From the NCBI RefSeq assembly GCF_003435375.1, contig NZ_QWGL01000001.1:1-64000 (forward strand): a stretch of 64,000 bases of DNA. Direction: 5' to 3'. This DNA comes from Clostridium sp. AM34-11AC. Its GTDB lineage: Bacteria; Bacillota; Clostridia; Lachnospirales; Lachnospiraceae. The translations under genes and the position numbers were made by a program. Below are positions 24,740 to 34,089 of the stretch, one piece after another. Position 1 is the stretch's first letter; every line of letters begins with the position of its first letter. The notes under the pieces are model-generated. The model worked only from the letters and a program-made list of their open reading frames with translations. It had not been told where the DNA came from and did no database searches.

Positions 24740-25594
24740 CTATTTTAAGAGCGGAACAAGTTCATCCACAAGCTCGTCGATGGAAAGAATTCCATAAGGA
24801 AGATCCATTCCGGCTTCCTTTAATTCATCTGCCAGTTCCGTTACCTGCGGCACATCGAGGCTGTATTTTTTCAGTTCCTTGACTCTGGAAAAGACCTCTT
24901 TCGGGGTTCCGTCCATCACGACATGTCCACCGTCGATAACGACCACGCGGTCTGCGTCAATGACCTCTTCCATATAGTGGGTGATCAGAACTACCGTGAT
25001 CCCTTCCTGACGGTTCAGTTCATGAACCGTTTTAATGACCTCGCGGCGTCCGTTCGGGTCTAACATCGCTGTCGGCTCGTCCAGAACGATACACCGGGGC
25101 TTCATCGCCATAACGCCAGCGATGGCCACGCGCTGTTTCTGTCCACCGGAAAGCTTATTCGGAGACTGAAGTCTGTATGCTGTCATCCCCACCGCCTCAA
25201 GGCTCTTGTCGACCCGCGCCCAGATTTCCTCCGTCGGAACTCCCATGTTCTCCGGTCCGAATCCAACGTCCTCTTCCACCACGTTTCCGATGATCTGGTT
25301 ATCCGGGTTCTGGAATACCATTCCCGCCGTCTTTCGTACATCCCAAAGATGCTCCTCGTCGTCCGTCCTCATTTTAGAAATATAGACGGTTCCATCCGTT
25401 GGAAGCAGGATTCCGTTCATCAGCTTCGCGAATGTGGATTTTCCGGATCCGTTGTGTCCTAAAATCGCTACGAAATCGCCTTCCTTGATGTCCAGAGAGA
25501 CGCCCTTTAACGCATGGCTGACCTCATCCTTGTCTTCCTCTTCATCGTGCCTGATATAGTCAAAGATCAGGTTCACTGCTTTAATGATTCCCAT
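24740..25594 (-). CDS. ecfA1: ECF transporter ATPase A1
   Basis: A 284-residue ABC ATPase with Walker A GHNGSGKST, Q-loop FQNPDNQIIGNVVEEDVGFGPEN (the EcfA1-type segment), signature LSGGQKQRVAIAG, Walker B CIVLDEPTAMLDP and switch His ITHYMEE. The frame extends to 25648, but AGAAAGGAT lies before the ATG at 25594 (MGIIKAVNL). It is the first gene of ecfA1-ecfA2-ecfT-truA. In related genomes the set follows the ribosomal rplQ gene, absent here. Confidence 0.95.
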   Translation of the reverse strand: MGIIKAVNLIFDYIRHDEEEDKDEVSHALKGVSLDIKEGDFVAILGHNGSGKSTFAKLMNGILLPTDGTVYISKMRTDDEEHLWDVRKTAGMVFQNPDNQIIGNVVEEDVGFGPENMGVPTEEIWARVDKSLEAVGMTAYRLQSPNKLSGGQKQRVAIAGVMAMKPRCIVLDEPTAMLDPNGRREVIKTVHELNRQEGITVVLITHYMEEVIDADRVVVIDGGHVVMDGTPKEVFSRVKELKKYSLDVPQVTELADELKEAGMDLPYGILSIDELVDELVPLLK

Positions 25595-25756
25595 AGAAAT
25601 CCTTTCTCGTTTTTCATAAACTTCAAGTGACTGCGGCGCCGCATACACCTTCAGGCTGCCGCGACAAATGTTTACACGTTTCTAAATTTTAGTTGATATC
25701 TCATAGTAAGTCAAGTGTTTTCGCATGGTTCCAGGAGCTTACCTTTTCAGATATGT

Positions 25757-25795
25757 GAAAACGGCATGCCACAGGATTTCTCCCATGACATGCCG
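25757..25795 (-). terminator. Intrinsic terminator
   Basis: The stem CGGCATGTCATGGG / CCTGTGGCATGCCG (25762-25795) is followed by TTTTC on the minus strand. It ends the transcript of the wall-binding protein gene that stops at 25810. Confidence 0.8.
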
Positions 25796-25809
25796 CCCAT
25801 CATTCCTTT

Positions 25810-26862
25810 CTAACTTACCCAGAGCCCCGATGCATCCAACGTATATCCGTCGATCACAGTGGACGCTGCCATCACTCCGTTCGCGTTCAGGTAATACCAC
25901 TGTCCCGGTGCAGTCTGACGCCAGCCTGTTGCCATCGCTCCGTCGGCATCCATGTAGTACCAGACACCGCCAACCTGCTTCCAGCCGGTCACCATCTTTC
26001 CGTCACTTTCGAGGTAATACCACTTATTATTGACCAGTCTCCATCCCGTCACCATGTATCCGTTCTCGTCGAAATAATACCAGGTTCCAAGGATCCGGTA
26101 CCACTGGGAGGTCACGATCTGACCATTCTCGTCCACATATTTCTTTCCATCCGCGTAATTCTTCCAGCTGCCCTCCGTGTCACCCAGGTCATCCAGGTAG
26201 CGGTCGGAGGAGACGATATACTCGCTGCTCTTGCGGTACTTCGCATCGTTCGTTGTCTTTCCCACCGCGCGGATCTCGTAATAGTAGTTTCCCTCTCTTC
26301 CCATATACTCGGAGAGGTCCTTGCTGGTTCCCGTCGCATCGATGGTCCGGAGATAATAGTCATCCCGGTACAGGCGGATCTGATATCCCGTCGCGTAATC
26401 GACTTTCTTCCAGACCGCTTTCATATGATTCGAAGCGCTCCATCCGGCTTCATCCGGAGTTTCCAGCCAGACTACCGGGTAGTAAGTGACTGTGACCTTC
26501 AGGTCATCATCCACTTTCACTGCCTTACTCAACGTCGCACCGGAGATCTGGCAGGACTTTGAACCGTAGCTGGAGGAGAACTCTCTTCCGCTGGAGGAAA
26601 GAATCAGCGTTGCCGTCACTTTCGTTCCAGGATTCCATTTTTCTACATCCTTGCTCCACTCCACGGATGTGATCTCGATCCCGTAGCTGCCGCAGCTGAT
26701 CTCCGGCTCCTCGATCACGCCGGGATCTTCATACTTGTCTTTAAAGGTGATCCTTATAGAATTCACCGTCGGCGCAGCCAGTGCAGGAAGAACCATCCAT
26801 ATCGTCATCGCCATCAGAATTCCTGCTGCCGCAAGCCATTTTCCAAAAGTTTTCTGTCTCAT
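25810..26862 (-). CDS. Secreted cell-wall-binding-repeat protein
   Basis: A 350-residue exported protein with a signal peptide ending at about residue 29 (VLPALA). It has an N-terminal beta-rich module (about 30-130), a fibronectin-like module (about 133-215, WKKVDYATGYQIRLYRDDYYL) and a C-terminal array of about five choline/glucan-binding-type repeats (GTWYYFDENGYMVTGW, NKWYYLESDGKMVTGW, GVWYYMDADGAMATGW, GQWYYLNANGVM). Such repeats bind wall polymers. No catalytic domain is visible. I start at the ATG at 26862, preceded by GAAAGGAGC. It shares its architecture with the next gene upstream and is probably a tandem duplicate. Confidence 0.88.
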   Translation of the reverse strand: MRQKTFGKWLAAAGILMAMTIWMVLPALAAPTVNSIRITFKDKYEDPGVIEEPEISCGSYGIEITSVEWSKDVEKWNPGTKVTATLILSSSGREFSSSYGSKSCQISGATLSKAVKVDDDLKVTVTYYPVVWLETPDEAGWSASNHMKAVWKKVDYATGYQIRLYRDDYYLRTIDATGTSKDLSEYMGREGNYYYEIRAVGKTTNDAKYRKSSEYIVSSDRYLDDLGDTEGSWKNYADGKKYVDENGQIVTSQWYRILGTWYYFDENGYMVTGWRLVNNKWYYLESDGKMVTGWKQVGGVWYYMDADGAMATGWRQTAPGQWYYLNANGVMAASTVIDGYTLDASGLWVS

Positions 26863-26950
26863 AAGGTGCTCCTTTCCTGTATTTTCAGTCTGCTGGAAAA
26901 TATTCCGACGATTTTCACCGCATAACCGCATGCCCTGCAGGTTCAGATCT

Positions 26951-28222
26951 TTACTGCGGTTTTCTCCAGATACCGTCCTGATCTACATAGAAGGTATCGA
27001 TCACTTCATTGACCGCCTTATGTCCATCCGGATACAGGTAGTAGATCTGTCCGTCGATGTTCTGCCATCCTGTGAGCATTCCGCCGTCGCCGCCGAGGTA
27101 ATAAGCCTTATCACCCAGCGTTATCCAGCCGGTCACCATAGCTCCGCTCTCGGAGAGATAATACCAGGTATTGTTGTAGAGAAGCCAGCCCGTCTGCATC
27201 TTTCCGTCACCGTTCATGTAGTAATAAACGCCGTTCTTCATCTGCCAGCCGGTGAGCATCATTCCGTTTGCGTCAAATAAGTACCAGATATTTCCGATAA
27301 ATCCCCAGCCGTTCTTTAAATAAGTTCCGTCCGGGTAACGATAATACCAGCGGTTTCCGTCGAGGATCCAGCCGACCACATTCACATTTGACGGGGCCTG
27401 CTGGGAATTTCCGGAATTATTTGTGCTGCTGTTGTTGCCGCTTGACGGCTTTTTCTTTGCCGCTCTCGCCGCGTCATTCTCATCGATATAGACCTCATCG
27501 GATATGGTCCAGTCGCTCTTTGACGCGTACTTGGATACCTCATCGTTTGACGGGAGCGCGCGCACCTTAAAGGTGTAGGTTCCCTTGGAGCTCATATACG
27601 AAAAGAGATCACAGCTGCTGGTGTGGATCTCGCCGCTCTTGTAGACGTTCTTGCTGCCGCGGTAGAGGTACACCTCGTAGGACGCGTCCTCAACGGCCTC
27701 CCACTTCGCGAGTCCGAGATCGGAGCTTCCGGACTTTGTGGTCTGCCAGTATGCCTCGCCCGGCGCGTCAAGATCGCCCTTTGCCGGTTTTGTCTTTACG
27801 GTAACCACCAGACGGTCGGAAGATGTTCTCGAAGCGCTGACAAAAGTTCCGTTCTTTACCTTTACCTTTGAGGAAGTGTAGGAGCTGCTGCTGAACCTAT
27901 AGTCATTTAAAGTCTTTAAAGTAACTTTCATGGTGTAGGTTCCGCCGATCTTCACGTCGTTCTTTGTGGAAGACCACTTTGCGGATACGATATCATATTT
28001 ATCGTTGTTCGGGATCGATACCTCGCAGTTATCAGAATTGTATCCCACATCAAGATCCGGCAGGGATTCCCCCACCGTCGGTGTCACATCCAGCGTGATG
28101 CTGACACTATTCACATAACTGGTCGCCGCAAACGCTGTCTGCGCCCCGGATACCGCAAACACGACCGCCATGACCCATGCGGCCATCCATGTACTTATTT
28201 TTTTCCATTTTCTTTCTGCCAT
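26951..28222 (-). CDS. Secreted cell-wall-binding-repeat protein
   Basis: A 423-residue exported protein. Its signal peptide ends near residue 32 (GAQTAFA). Two beta-rich modules follow: one opens with YVNSVSITLDVTPTVGESLPDLDVGY, the other is fibronectin-like (LAKWEAVEDASYEVYLYRGSKNVY). A Ser/Asn linker leads to about six wall-binding repeats (NRWYYRYPDGTYLKNGW, NTWYYLSESGAMVTGW, and others). The arrangement parallels the neighbour at 25810-26862 with low sequence identity. The ATG at 28222 has GGGGAGG upstream; the open frame before it is not protein-like. It may be a surface adhesin or wall-organising protein; no enzyme domain is seen. Confidence 0.88.
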   Translation of the reverse strand: MAERKWKKISTWMAAWVMAVVFAVSGAQTAFAATSYVNSVSITLDVTPTVGESLPDLDVGYNSDNCEVSIPNNDKYDIVSAKWSSTKNDVKIGGTYTMKVTLKTLNDYRFSSSSYTSSKVKVKNGTFVSASRTSSDRLVVTVKTKPAKGDLDAPGEAYWQTTKSGSSDLGLAKWEAVEDASYEVYLYRGSKNVYKSGEIHTSSCDLFSYMSSKGTYTFKVRALPSNDEVSKYASKSDWTISDEVYIDENDAARAAKKKPSSGNNSSTNNSGNSQQAPSNVNVVGWILDGNRWYYRYPDGTYLKNGWGFIGNIWYLFDANGMMLTGWQMKNGVYYYMNGDGKMQTGWLLYNNTWYYLSESGAMVTGWITLGDKAYYLGGDGGMLTGWQNIDGQIYYLYPDGHKAVNEVIDTFYVDQDGIWRKPQ

Positions 28223-28408
28223 AGGATTGCCTCCCCTCAAGTATCTTTCTTTAACTATATTATAAGGTTGGACAATATCTCCCGTCAACTTACGATATTC
28301 TGTCTTTTATCGGCAAATCCGTGGCAGTTTGAGGCTTAGAATCTGCATTTTCCTATTATTCTTCCATTTTCCATATTTACCGTTGATCCTGTCATTTTCT
28401 GCGTAGTT

Positions 28409-29593
28409 TTAGTCTGTCCTCAGTGCGTCGATCGGATTCAGCTTCGCCGCCCGGCTCGCCGGCATGTAACCAAAGATCAGTCCGATGGCAACAGAAACGC
28501 TAAACGAGATCACAACTGCTGTCATGGTTGGCGGCGCGTCGATTCCCATGATGGCGCCGATTCCTGTACTTGCTAAGGCACCGATCATGATCCCGATAAT
28601 TCCGCCGATGGAGCTTGTGACCAGCGCCTCAATGACGAACTGCTGCATGATCACGCTTTTCTTTGCGCCGAGGGCCTTTCTGATACCGATCTCCCTGGTT
28701 CTCTCTGTCACGGAGACCAGCATGATGTTCATGACACCGACCCCTGCAACTAAAAGAGAGATCCCGGCGATACCACCTAACATCATGCTCATCATGGCAA
28801 TCTGCTCGTTCAGGGAATCGAGAAGGGAGCTCATAGCTGTCACCGTGTAGAGGTTTTCGCTCTTCATCTTTTCATAGAGAAAATTTTCAAGCTCTGTCGT
28901 GCATGTTTCCGTGTCGTTGATGTCCCGCGATGTGAAGATATAGTTGTTGATCACAGCATTTCTCGCCATCTTCACAGCTCTGGAATACGGGATCCACACA
29001 AAGTCATCCATACATCCGTCATCGAACTCAGAGCTGCTCTCCGTCTGCCGTTCCACAACGCCTACAATGGTGTAGCTGTCACCGTTTAACTTGACCATCT
29101 CGCCCACGGCGTTCTGGGAGCCGCCGTAGAGCTCCTCCGCCACGTAGGCGCCGATGACCGCGACTTTTCTCCTTGCCTCCATGTCAGAGTACTGGAGATT
29201 TCTGCCATACTCGATCTCGTAGTCCTTGATTGCGAGATAATCCTCACTGTAGCCGCCGACACTGGTGGAATCCATGGTGTCAGAGTCATGTTTTACCGTG
29301 ACGCTGACGGACACGTTCGGGGACATGTTCTCGTAGAGGTCTGAATGTTCCTCGTAGAACTCATAAAATTCGTTCACATCAATACTTCTGGATGCCACCG
29401 CCTTGTACTGGACCGTGATCTGATTGACGCCCATGGAAGAAAAGCTCTCCACCATGTAGGACATATAGCCGTTGACGATGCTGACCAGGATGATCACCGA
29501 CGCGACTCCAATGATGATGCCGAGCATCGTCAGAAAGGACCTCAACTTGTTGCCCCAGATACTTTTTAACGCCATTTTAAATGATTGCAGCAT
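28409..29593 (-). CDS. MacB-type ABC transporter permease
   Basis: A 394-residue permease of the FtsX/MacB class. An N-terminal helix (NKLRSFLTMLGIIIGVASVIILVS) is followed by a 200-residue extracytoplasmic MacB_PCD-type domain, then three C-terminal helices (GGIAGISLLVAGVGVMNIMLVSVTERTREIGIRKALGA..., IGGIIGIMIGALAS, VVISFSVSVAIGLIFGYMPA). It overlaps the ATPase gene by 17 bases. Together with the ATPase and HlyD-type adaptor it forms a tripartite exporter for peptides or drugs. Substrate unknown. Confidence 0.93.
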   Translation of the reverse strand: MLQSFKMALKSIWGNKLRSFLTMLGIIIGVASVIILVSIVNGYMSYMVESFSSMGVNQITVQYKAVASRSIDVNEFYEFYEEHSDLYENMSPNVSVSVTVKHDSDTMDSTSVGGYSEDYLAIKDYEIEYGRNLQYSDMEARRKVAVIGAYVAEELYGGSQNAVGEMVKLNGDSYTIVGVVERQTESSSEFDDGCMDDFVWIPYSRAVKMARNAVINNYIFTSRDINDTETCTTELENFLYEKMKSENLYTVTAMSSLLDSLNEQIAMMSMMLGGIAGISLLVAGVGVMNIMLVSVTERTREIGIRKALGAKKSVIMQQFVIEALVTSSIGGIIGIMIGALASTGIGAIMGIDAPPTMTAVVISFSVSVAIGLIFGYMPASRAAKLNPIDALRTD

Positions 29594-30377
29594 ACTCTTT
29601 CACATCCCCGTCGAAATTGATCTTTCCGTCATGGATCCGCACCACCCGCTTCGCCTCCAGGGCGATGGAGCTGTCGTGGGTGATCATGACGATCGTGTTT
29701 CCTTCTTCATTGAGTTTCTTTAAAAAATCAAGCACCTCCCGGCCTGTCCTGGAGTCCAGGGCACCCGTGGGCTCATCCGCCAGGATCAGGGACGGGTCCC
29801 CTGCGAGAGCCCGCGCGATGGAGACTCGCTGCTGCTGGCCGCCGGAAAGCTGGTTCGGAAGATTCTTCCATTTTTCGTCGAGACCGACCTTTTTTAAGGA
29901 ATTCATGGCCCGCTCCCGCCGTTCTTTCTTGTCGTAACCGGCGTAAAGGAGCGGGAGTTCCACGTTCTCTAAGAGATTTAACTTTGGAAGCAGGTTATAC
30001 TGCTGGAAGATAAAGCCGATCATGCGGTTTCTGATCTCCGCCAGCTCGTTGTCGGACATATACGCCACGTCCTCGCCGCCGAGGAAATATTCGCCCTTCG
30101 TCGGGACATCCAGGGCTCCGATGATGTTCATCAGGGTTGATTTTCCGCTTCCGGATTTGCCGACGATGGCGACGAACTCGCCTTTGTTGATGGAAAGGCT
30201 GATGCCGTCGTTGGCGTGGACTTCCTCGTCGCCCATGTAGTAGATCTTGTAGATATTGCGCAGCTCTATCAGAGGTTCCTGCTTTTCCAACTTCTCATGA
30301 ACTTTTGAAACTGCCTCTTCCTGTTTCATCGGCTCTTCTGCGGTATCTATTTGTATTGAGAATTCAGTCTTTTCCAT
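29577..30377 (-). CDS. MacB-type ABC transporter ATPase
   Basis: A 266-residue ATPase of the LolD/MacB group. It has Walker A GKSGSGKST, IGFIFQQYNLLPKLNLLENVELPL, signature [15 protein letters not shown], Walker B LILADEPTGALD and switch His ITHDSS. An N-terminal stretch of about 35 charged residues precedes the domain. It lies 19 bases behind the adaptor gene and overlaps the permease. Confidence 0.95.
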   Translation of the reverse strand: MEKTEFSIQIDTAEEPMKQEEAVSKVHEKLEKQEPLIELRNIYKIYYMGDEEVHANDGISLSINKGEFVAIVGKSGSGKSTLMNIIGALDVPTKGEYFLGGEDVAYMSDNELAEIRNRMIGFIFQQYNLLPKLNLLENVELPLLYAGYDKKERRERAMNSLKKVGLDEKWKNLPNQLSGGQQQRVSIARALAGDPSLILADEPTGALDSRTGREVLDFLKKLNEEGNTIVMITHDSSIALEAKRVVRIHDGKINFDGDVKEYAAII

Positions 30378-30396
30378 ACAATTTATCTCCTATGCA

Positions 30397-32160
30397 CTAC
30401 TGGGATCTTCGTCCGCTGCCGTTGCCGCCGCCATTTCCGCCGTTTCCGCCAGGACCGCCCGGTGCGCCTCCGCCCATATCACCGCCAGGACCGCCCATGC
30501 CGCCCATCTGCATCTGATTGGTCTGCGTCGAGCTTCCGGAATCGGAGGAAATGTAGACCTCGTCCCCCTCAGAGAGACCGGAAAGGATCTCCACATAATC
30601 GTCGTTGATGATTCCAGTTGTCACCTGGACCGCCTCGAAGCCGTCCGGGACGTTGCTGCTGCCGGATTTTCCGGAGCCGGAACTCTTCTTCACATACACT
30701 CTGTTTCCACGCATCAGCGCACTGGCCGGGATCACCAGCGCATTCTCAGAACTGTCGAGAATGATCTTCGCATCCACGTTCATGCCCGGAAGAAGACTTC
30801 CCGTATCATCCAGAGTCACTGTCACCGGATAGTTTGTGACACCGTTGGAGTAGCTGCTCTGCAGACTCACATTTGTGACGGTTCCTGTGAATGTCTCACC
30901 TTCCACCGCATCCGCCGTGATCTCCACAGACTGGCCGACCTTGATGCTTGAGACATCGAGTTCATCCACGGACATCTCCAGTGTCATGGTTGACAAGTCA
31001 TAGATCACCGCCATGGTGCTCGTTCCGCTGGAGCTCTTGGAGATCTTATCCCCAACCTTCGCGTTTTTCGTGATCACTGTCCCCGAGATCGGCGCTGTGA
31101 TCGTGTAGTCATCCACGCTGTCCTGGGTATTGCTCAGTTTGTTCTCCGCGTTTTCCAGGTTGTCATCTGCGCTCTCCACTGCATCCTTGAATTCCTTTAA
31201 ATACTCTTCCGCCGTCTTTGTGGTCACCTGGAACAGCTCGGAGTTTTTCTCCACATAAGAACCTTCATGAATCAGAAGGTTCTCGATCTCAAGGCTCTTG
31301 TTTCCGGAGATTTCCACGCTCAGGGTCGTCTCCGTCTTCGCGGCGAATGTTCCCTCGGCGCTGCAGACAAATCCGTCAACGGTCACGGATGCCGCGGTGT
31401 CTGTCGTGAGTCCGCCTGGGTTTGATACCTCGACCGTCACGTTCTTCACGAGACGTCCTCCGGAGAGTGTCTCCTCCATGCTGCTGACAACCGTGACGGT
31501 TCCGGAGATCTGCTCGCCGGTGTCCTCCAAAGTCACTGCCGCCTCGTCACCTACGTTGATCTCCGCCGCCTCGCCTGAGAGGAACGGGACTGTGATCTTC
31601 ATAACGGAGTCATCATAGAGATCCGCGATCTTCGTTCCATTATTTACCTTATCGCCCTCTTTGATATAGAGAGTCTTGATATATCCGGACGCTGTGGAGC
31701 GGTATGTATTTCCGGCGATCCGCGCTATCTCCTCGGCGTAATCGGACTGTGCCGTCTGGGCACTTTCCTTCGCGCGCTGGAGACTTGTCTCTGCGGAGCT
31801 CAGGTCAGAGTCCATGGAAGACGCGTCGATCCGGTAGAGGACCTGACCTTTTTCTACAACATCGCCTTCCTCAAAGTTCGCCTCGATGACCTCTCCTTCC
31901 ACCAGGGATGTCACCTCGTAGGTGTCCTTCGGTGACAGGGAGCTGGACGCCGTGAGCTCTGAACTGATGTCCGTCCGCTTCACTGTCGCCGTTGACACAG
32001 ACTGGTCACCCTGACTTTTCTGGCTCGAGGTCTTTTTCTTATAGAGGAAAAATCCTCCAAGCAGCGCTGCCAGAACCACTATAAGCACGATCACGATCCT
32101 TCCGCTTTTTCCTTTCCGTTTTTTCCGTTTCTTCTCTACGTCCACCTTTTCGTTCTCCAT
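30397..32160 (-). CDS. HlyD/MacA-type efflux adaptor
   Basis: A 587-residue membrane-anchored adaptor. A basic cytoplasmic start (KKRKKRKGKSGR) is followed by one helix (IVIVLIVVLAALLGGFFLY). The extracytoplasmic part has split lipoyl halves (EVTSLVEGEVIEANFEEGDVVEKGQVLYRID and YTITAPISGTVITKNAKVGDKIS), a coiled-coil hairpin and beta-barrel domains. The last 40 residues are Gly/Pro/Met-rich (GGMGGPGGDMGGG...). It is longer than MacA because the first lipoyl region is duplicated (STASGYIKTLYIKEGDKVNNG). In a Gram-positive it would pair with the ABC permease at the membrane exterior. Confidence 0.9.
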   Translation of the reverse strand: MENEKVDVEKKRKKRKGKSGRIVIVLIVVLAALLGGFFLYKKKTSSQKSQGDQSVSTATVKRTDISSELTASSSLSPKDTYEVTSLVEGEVIEANFEEGDVVEKGQVLYRIDASSMDSDLSSAETSLQRAKESAQTAQSDYAEEIARIAGNTYRSTASGYIKTLYIKEGDKVNNGTKIADLYDDSVMKITVPFLSGEAAEINVGDEAAVTLEDTGEQISGTVTVVSSMEETLSGGRLVKNVTVEVSNPGGLTTDTAASVTVDGFVCSAEGTFAAKTETTLSVEISGNKSLEIENLLIHEGSYVEKNSELFQVTTKTAEEYLKEFKDAVESADDNLENAENKLSNTQDSVDDYTITAPISGTVITKNAKVGDKISKSSSGTSTMAVIYDLSTMTLEMSVDELDVSSIKVGQSVEITADAVEGETFTGTVTNVSLQSSYSNGVTNYPVTVTLDDTGSLLPGMNVDAKIILDSSENALVIPASALMRGNRVYVKKSSGSGKSGSSNVPDGFEAVQVTTGIINDDYVEILSGLSEGDEVYISSDSGSSTQTNQMQMGGMGGPGGDMGGGAPGGPGGNGGNGGGNGSGRRSQ

Positions 32161-32301
32161 ACTCGTTCCTTTCCTGTCTATTGAAATCTTCCGCTTCTCT
32201 TAACTATGTTCCAGATCTGAATTTCCTTGCCTTAATTTTCTCTACCCGCATTCCTTCTGCGGTATTTCTATTTCATGTATTATATGTATATTCGTAACTA
32301 A

Positions 32302-33396
32302 TCAATAATCTCCAACAACATCTACAACCGTATAAGTCGCATTTTCGTCGCTTCCGCTCTTCTCCCACACGATGGCAACCTTGTCATCCACCTCAAACTC
32401 TCCGTAGACGGAGAACAGATACTGGAGCTCCGACCCGCTGATCTGGAACTCATCGCCCTCACCGCCGTTGTCCTGGTAATCGGTGTTTAAGACCACCTTC
32501 ACCGGTGTGAACGGATCACTGGAATCGTAGTAGATCGCCTTGATCCGGCCCTCCGTGGCGCCTTTGTTCTCGCCGCCGTTGGAATAGGCGAAGATCATCT
32601 TTGTCTCCTCGTGGTAATAGATCACGGTGGCGTAATCGTTGATCTCGCTCTCATCGGACACCTCGCCGTTTAAAAACATGGTAGCGTCTTTCAGGGAAAA
32701 CGGAACAAGACTCTTTAAGTTCCGGCTGTCATTGTCTAAGATCTTCGGTCCCTTTAAACTGTTATCCAGGATCGAGGATGTATTGATCTCGCCGTCGGAA
32801 TTGTAGGTCAGGTCAAATATCTTGCTGCCGTACTGGTTTCCTTCTTTTGTCTTCGCCTTCATCAGGTTATAGAACAGGTTGATGCAGTCTTCCCTCGTGA
32901 GGACCTCGTCGAGATCACGATAGATCCCAGAATCCAGGGACAGGGACTTGAACTTCGCAAGGCGGCTCTCCTGAAGACTTCCGGAGAAATCCTCGTTTGT
33001 GTATCCTAAGACTCCCAGGACTGCCTTGATGGCATCCCGCATCGTAACTCCCTCGTCCGGCTTAAAGTTTCCGCCGAGATAACCGGACATCCAGGAGTTC
33101 GTCGCCGCCGTGCGGATCGCCGCAGAATACTGGGATTTTGAGGAGACATCCGCGAATACAGATACGGTTCCCGCCGCGTTTGCCGCCTCCTTGTAGTCCG
33201 ATGCCTTTACGAGGAGTTCCGCAAATTCACCTCTCGTCACATTCGCCTGGTAATTACTCGTCGTTATAATTCCAAGCAGGCTCACCGCTTTCTTCCTCAT
33301 TTCAAATGTGGTGCTGGCCGCGTAAGCGTTCACCGTCATTCCGGCCCCCACCGCACAGACCGTCAGACTGACCGCTATTATCTTTCCTCTTCTCAT
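32302..33396 (-). CDS. S-layer-homology domain protein
   Basis: A 364-residue exported protein with a signal peptide (AVSLTVCAVGAGMTVNAYA). SLH-type segments occupy about residues 45-190 (NVTRGEFAELLVKASDYKEA, ADVSSKSQYSAAIRTAATNSWMSGYLGGNFKPDEGVTMRDAIKAVLGVLGYTNEDF, TREDCINLFYNLM), which normally anchor proteins to pyruvylated wall polymer. The C-terminal half is a beta-rich unknown domain. AAAGGAGA precedes the ATG. It may be cotranscribed with or simply lie near the exporter; the 140 bases between hold no terminator I can see. Confidence 0.85.
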   Translation of the reverse strand: MRRGKIIAVSLTVCAVGAGMTVNAYAASTTFEMRKKAVSLLGIITTSNYQANVTRGEFAELLVKASDYKEAANAAGTVSVFADVSSKSQYSAAIRTAATNSWMSGYLGGNFKPDEGVTMRDAIKAVLGVLGYTNEDFSGSLQESRLAKFKSLSLDSGIYRDLDEVLTREDCINLFYNLMKAKTKEGNQYGSKIFDLTYNSDGEINTSSILDNSLKGPKILDNDSRNLKSLVPFSLKDATMFLNGEVSDESEINDYATVIYYHEETKMIFAYSNGGENKGATEGRIKAIYYDSSDPFTPVKVVLNTDYQDNGGEGDEFQISGSELQYLFSVYGEFEVDDKVAIVWEKSGSDENATYTVVDVVGDY

Positions 33397-33689
33397 TTCC
33401 GTTCTCCTTTCATCCGCCTTGACCGCCAGATCATCAGCCCCTGCAGGTCATCTCTTTCCAGATCCATTGCCTGATTTCCATTGACTGCTGCGTACACTCG
33501 TCATCACGGGATCTTTGTACTTTTAAAGTACATATACTCCTGGTTCCTTGCATTTTTCTTACTGTTTATTACGTTTCTGCAATAAACTCTATCAGAAACT
33601 TGTGATTCCTCTGTGTTCGACCTGTGTTCAAACTGTGAAGGATGTCACACAAAACAGGGCATATCTGCGGCAAAATTGTGGCATGAAAC

Positions 33690-33737
33690 AAAAAAGACCC
33701 AGAACAGATACCACTTTCGGTACCCGCTCCAGGTCTT
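33690..33737 (-). terminator. Intrinsic terminator of the hom operon
   Basis: AAGACC...GGTACC / GGTATC...GGTCTT forms a long interrupted stem followed on the minus strand by T6 (33690-33695), just after the DUF2752 stop at 33748. The 350 bases between this gene and the SLH gene otherwise hold only the SLH upstream region. Confidence 0.75.
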
Positions 33738-33747
33738 CTCCCTATTC

Positions 33748-34089
33748 TCACACCCCCGGCAGCCGCCCGATCACATCGATCCCGGCGAACACCAGAAGTC
33801 CGTTTTTTATGATAAAATTTAAGATCACGATCCCCGCCGCTGCGTAAGCGATCCGGTCATCCAACTCCGGTCGGAATCTCCTGTTTCCCGTGGCAAAATA
33901 CAGGATCCAGGAAGCCGCAGCCCACACAGCTACCGATGCCATATACGGCACCACCGGATGGTACAGAAAGCTTAGTACCGGATGCCCTGAAAGGAGTGCC
34001 CGGACGGCTCTCGTTCCCCCGCATCCCGGACAGTAAAGCCCGGTCATCATCTGAAACAGGCATGGCATCCGGAACCATGTCGGGATCAT
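33748..34089 (-). CDS. DUF2752 membrane protein
   Basis: A 113-residue protein with three membrane helices and the family motif CPGCGGTRAVRALLSGHP (about 20-37). DUF2752 proteins are of unknown function. The paired cysteines suggest metal or redox chemistry at the membrane face, which is speculation. Its ATG overlaps the hom stop by four bases, so it is translated with homoserine dehydrogenase. Confidence 0.85.
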   Translation of the reverse strand: MIPTWFRMPCLFQMMTGLYCPGCGGTRAVRALLSGHPVLSFLYHPVVPYMASVAVWAAASWILYFATGNRRFRPELDDRIAYAAAGIVILNFIIKNGLLVFAGIDVIGRLPGV

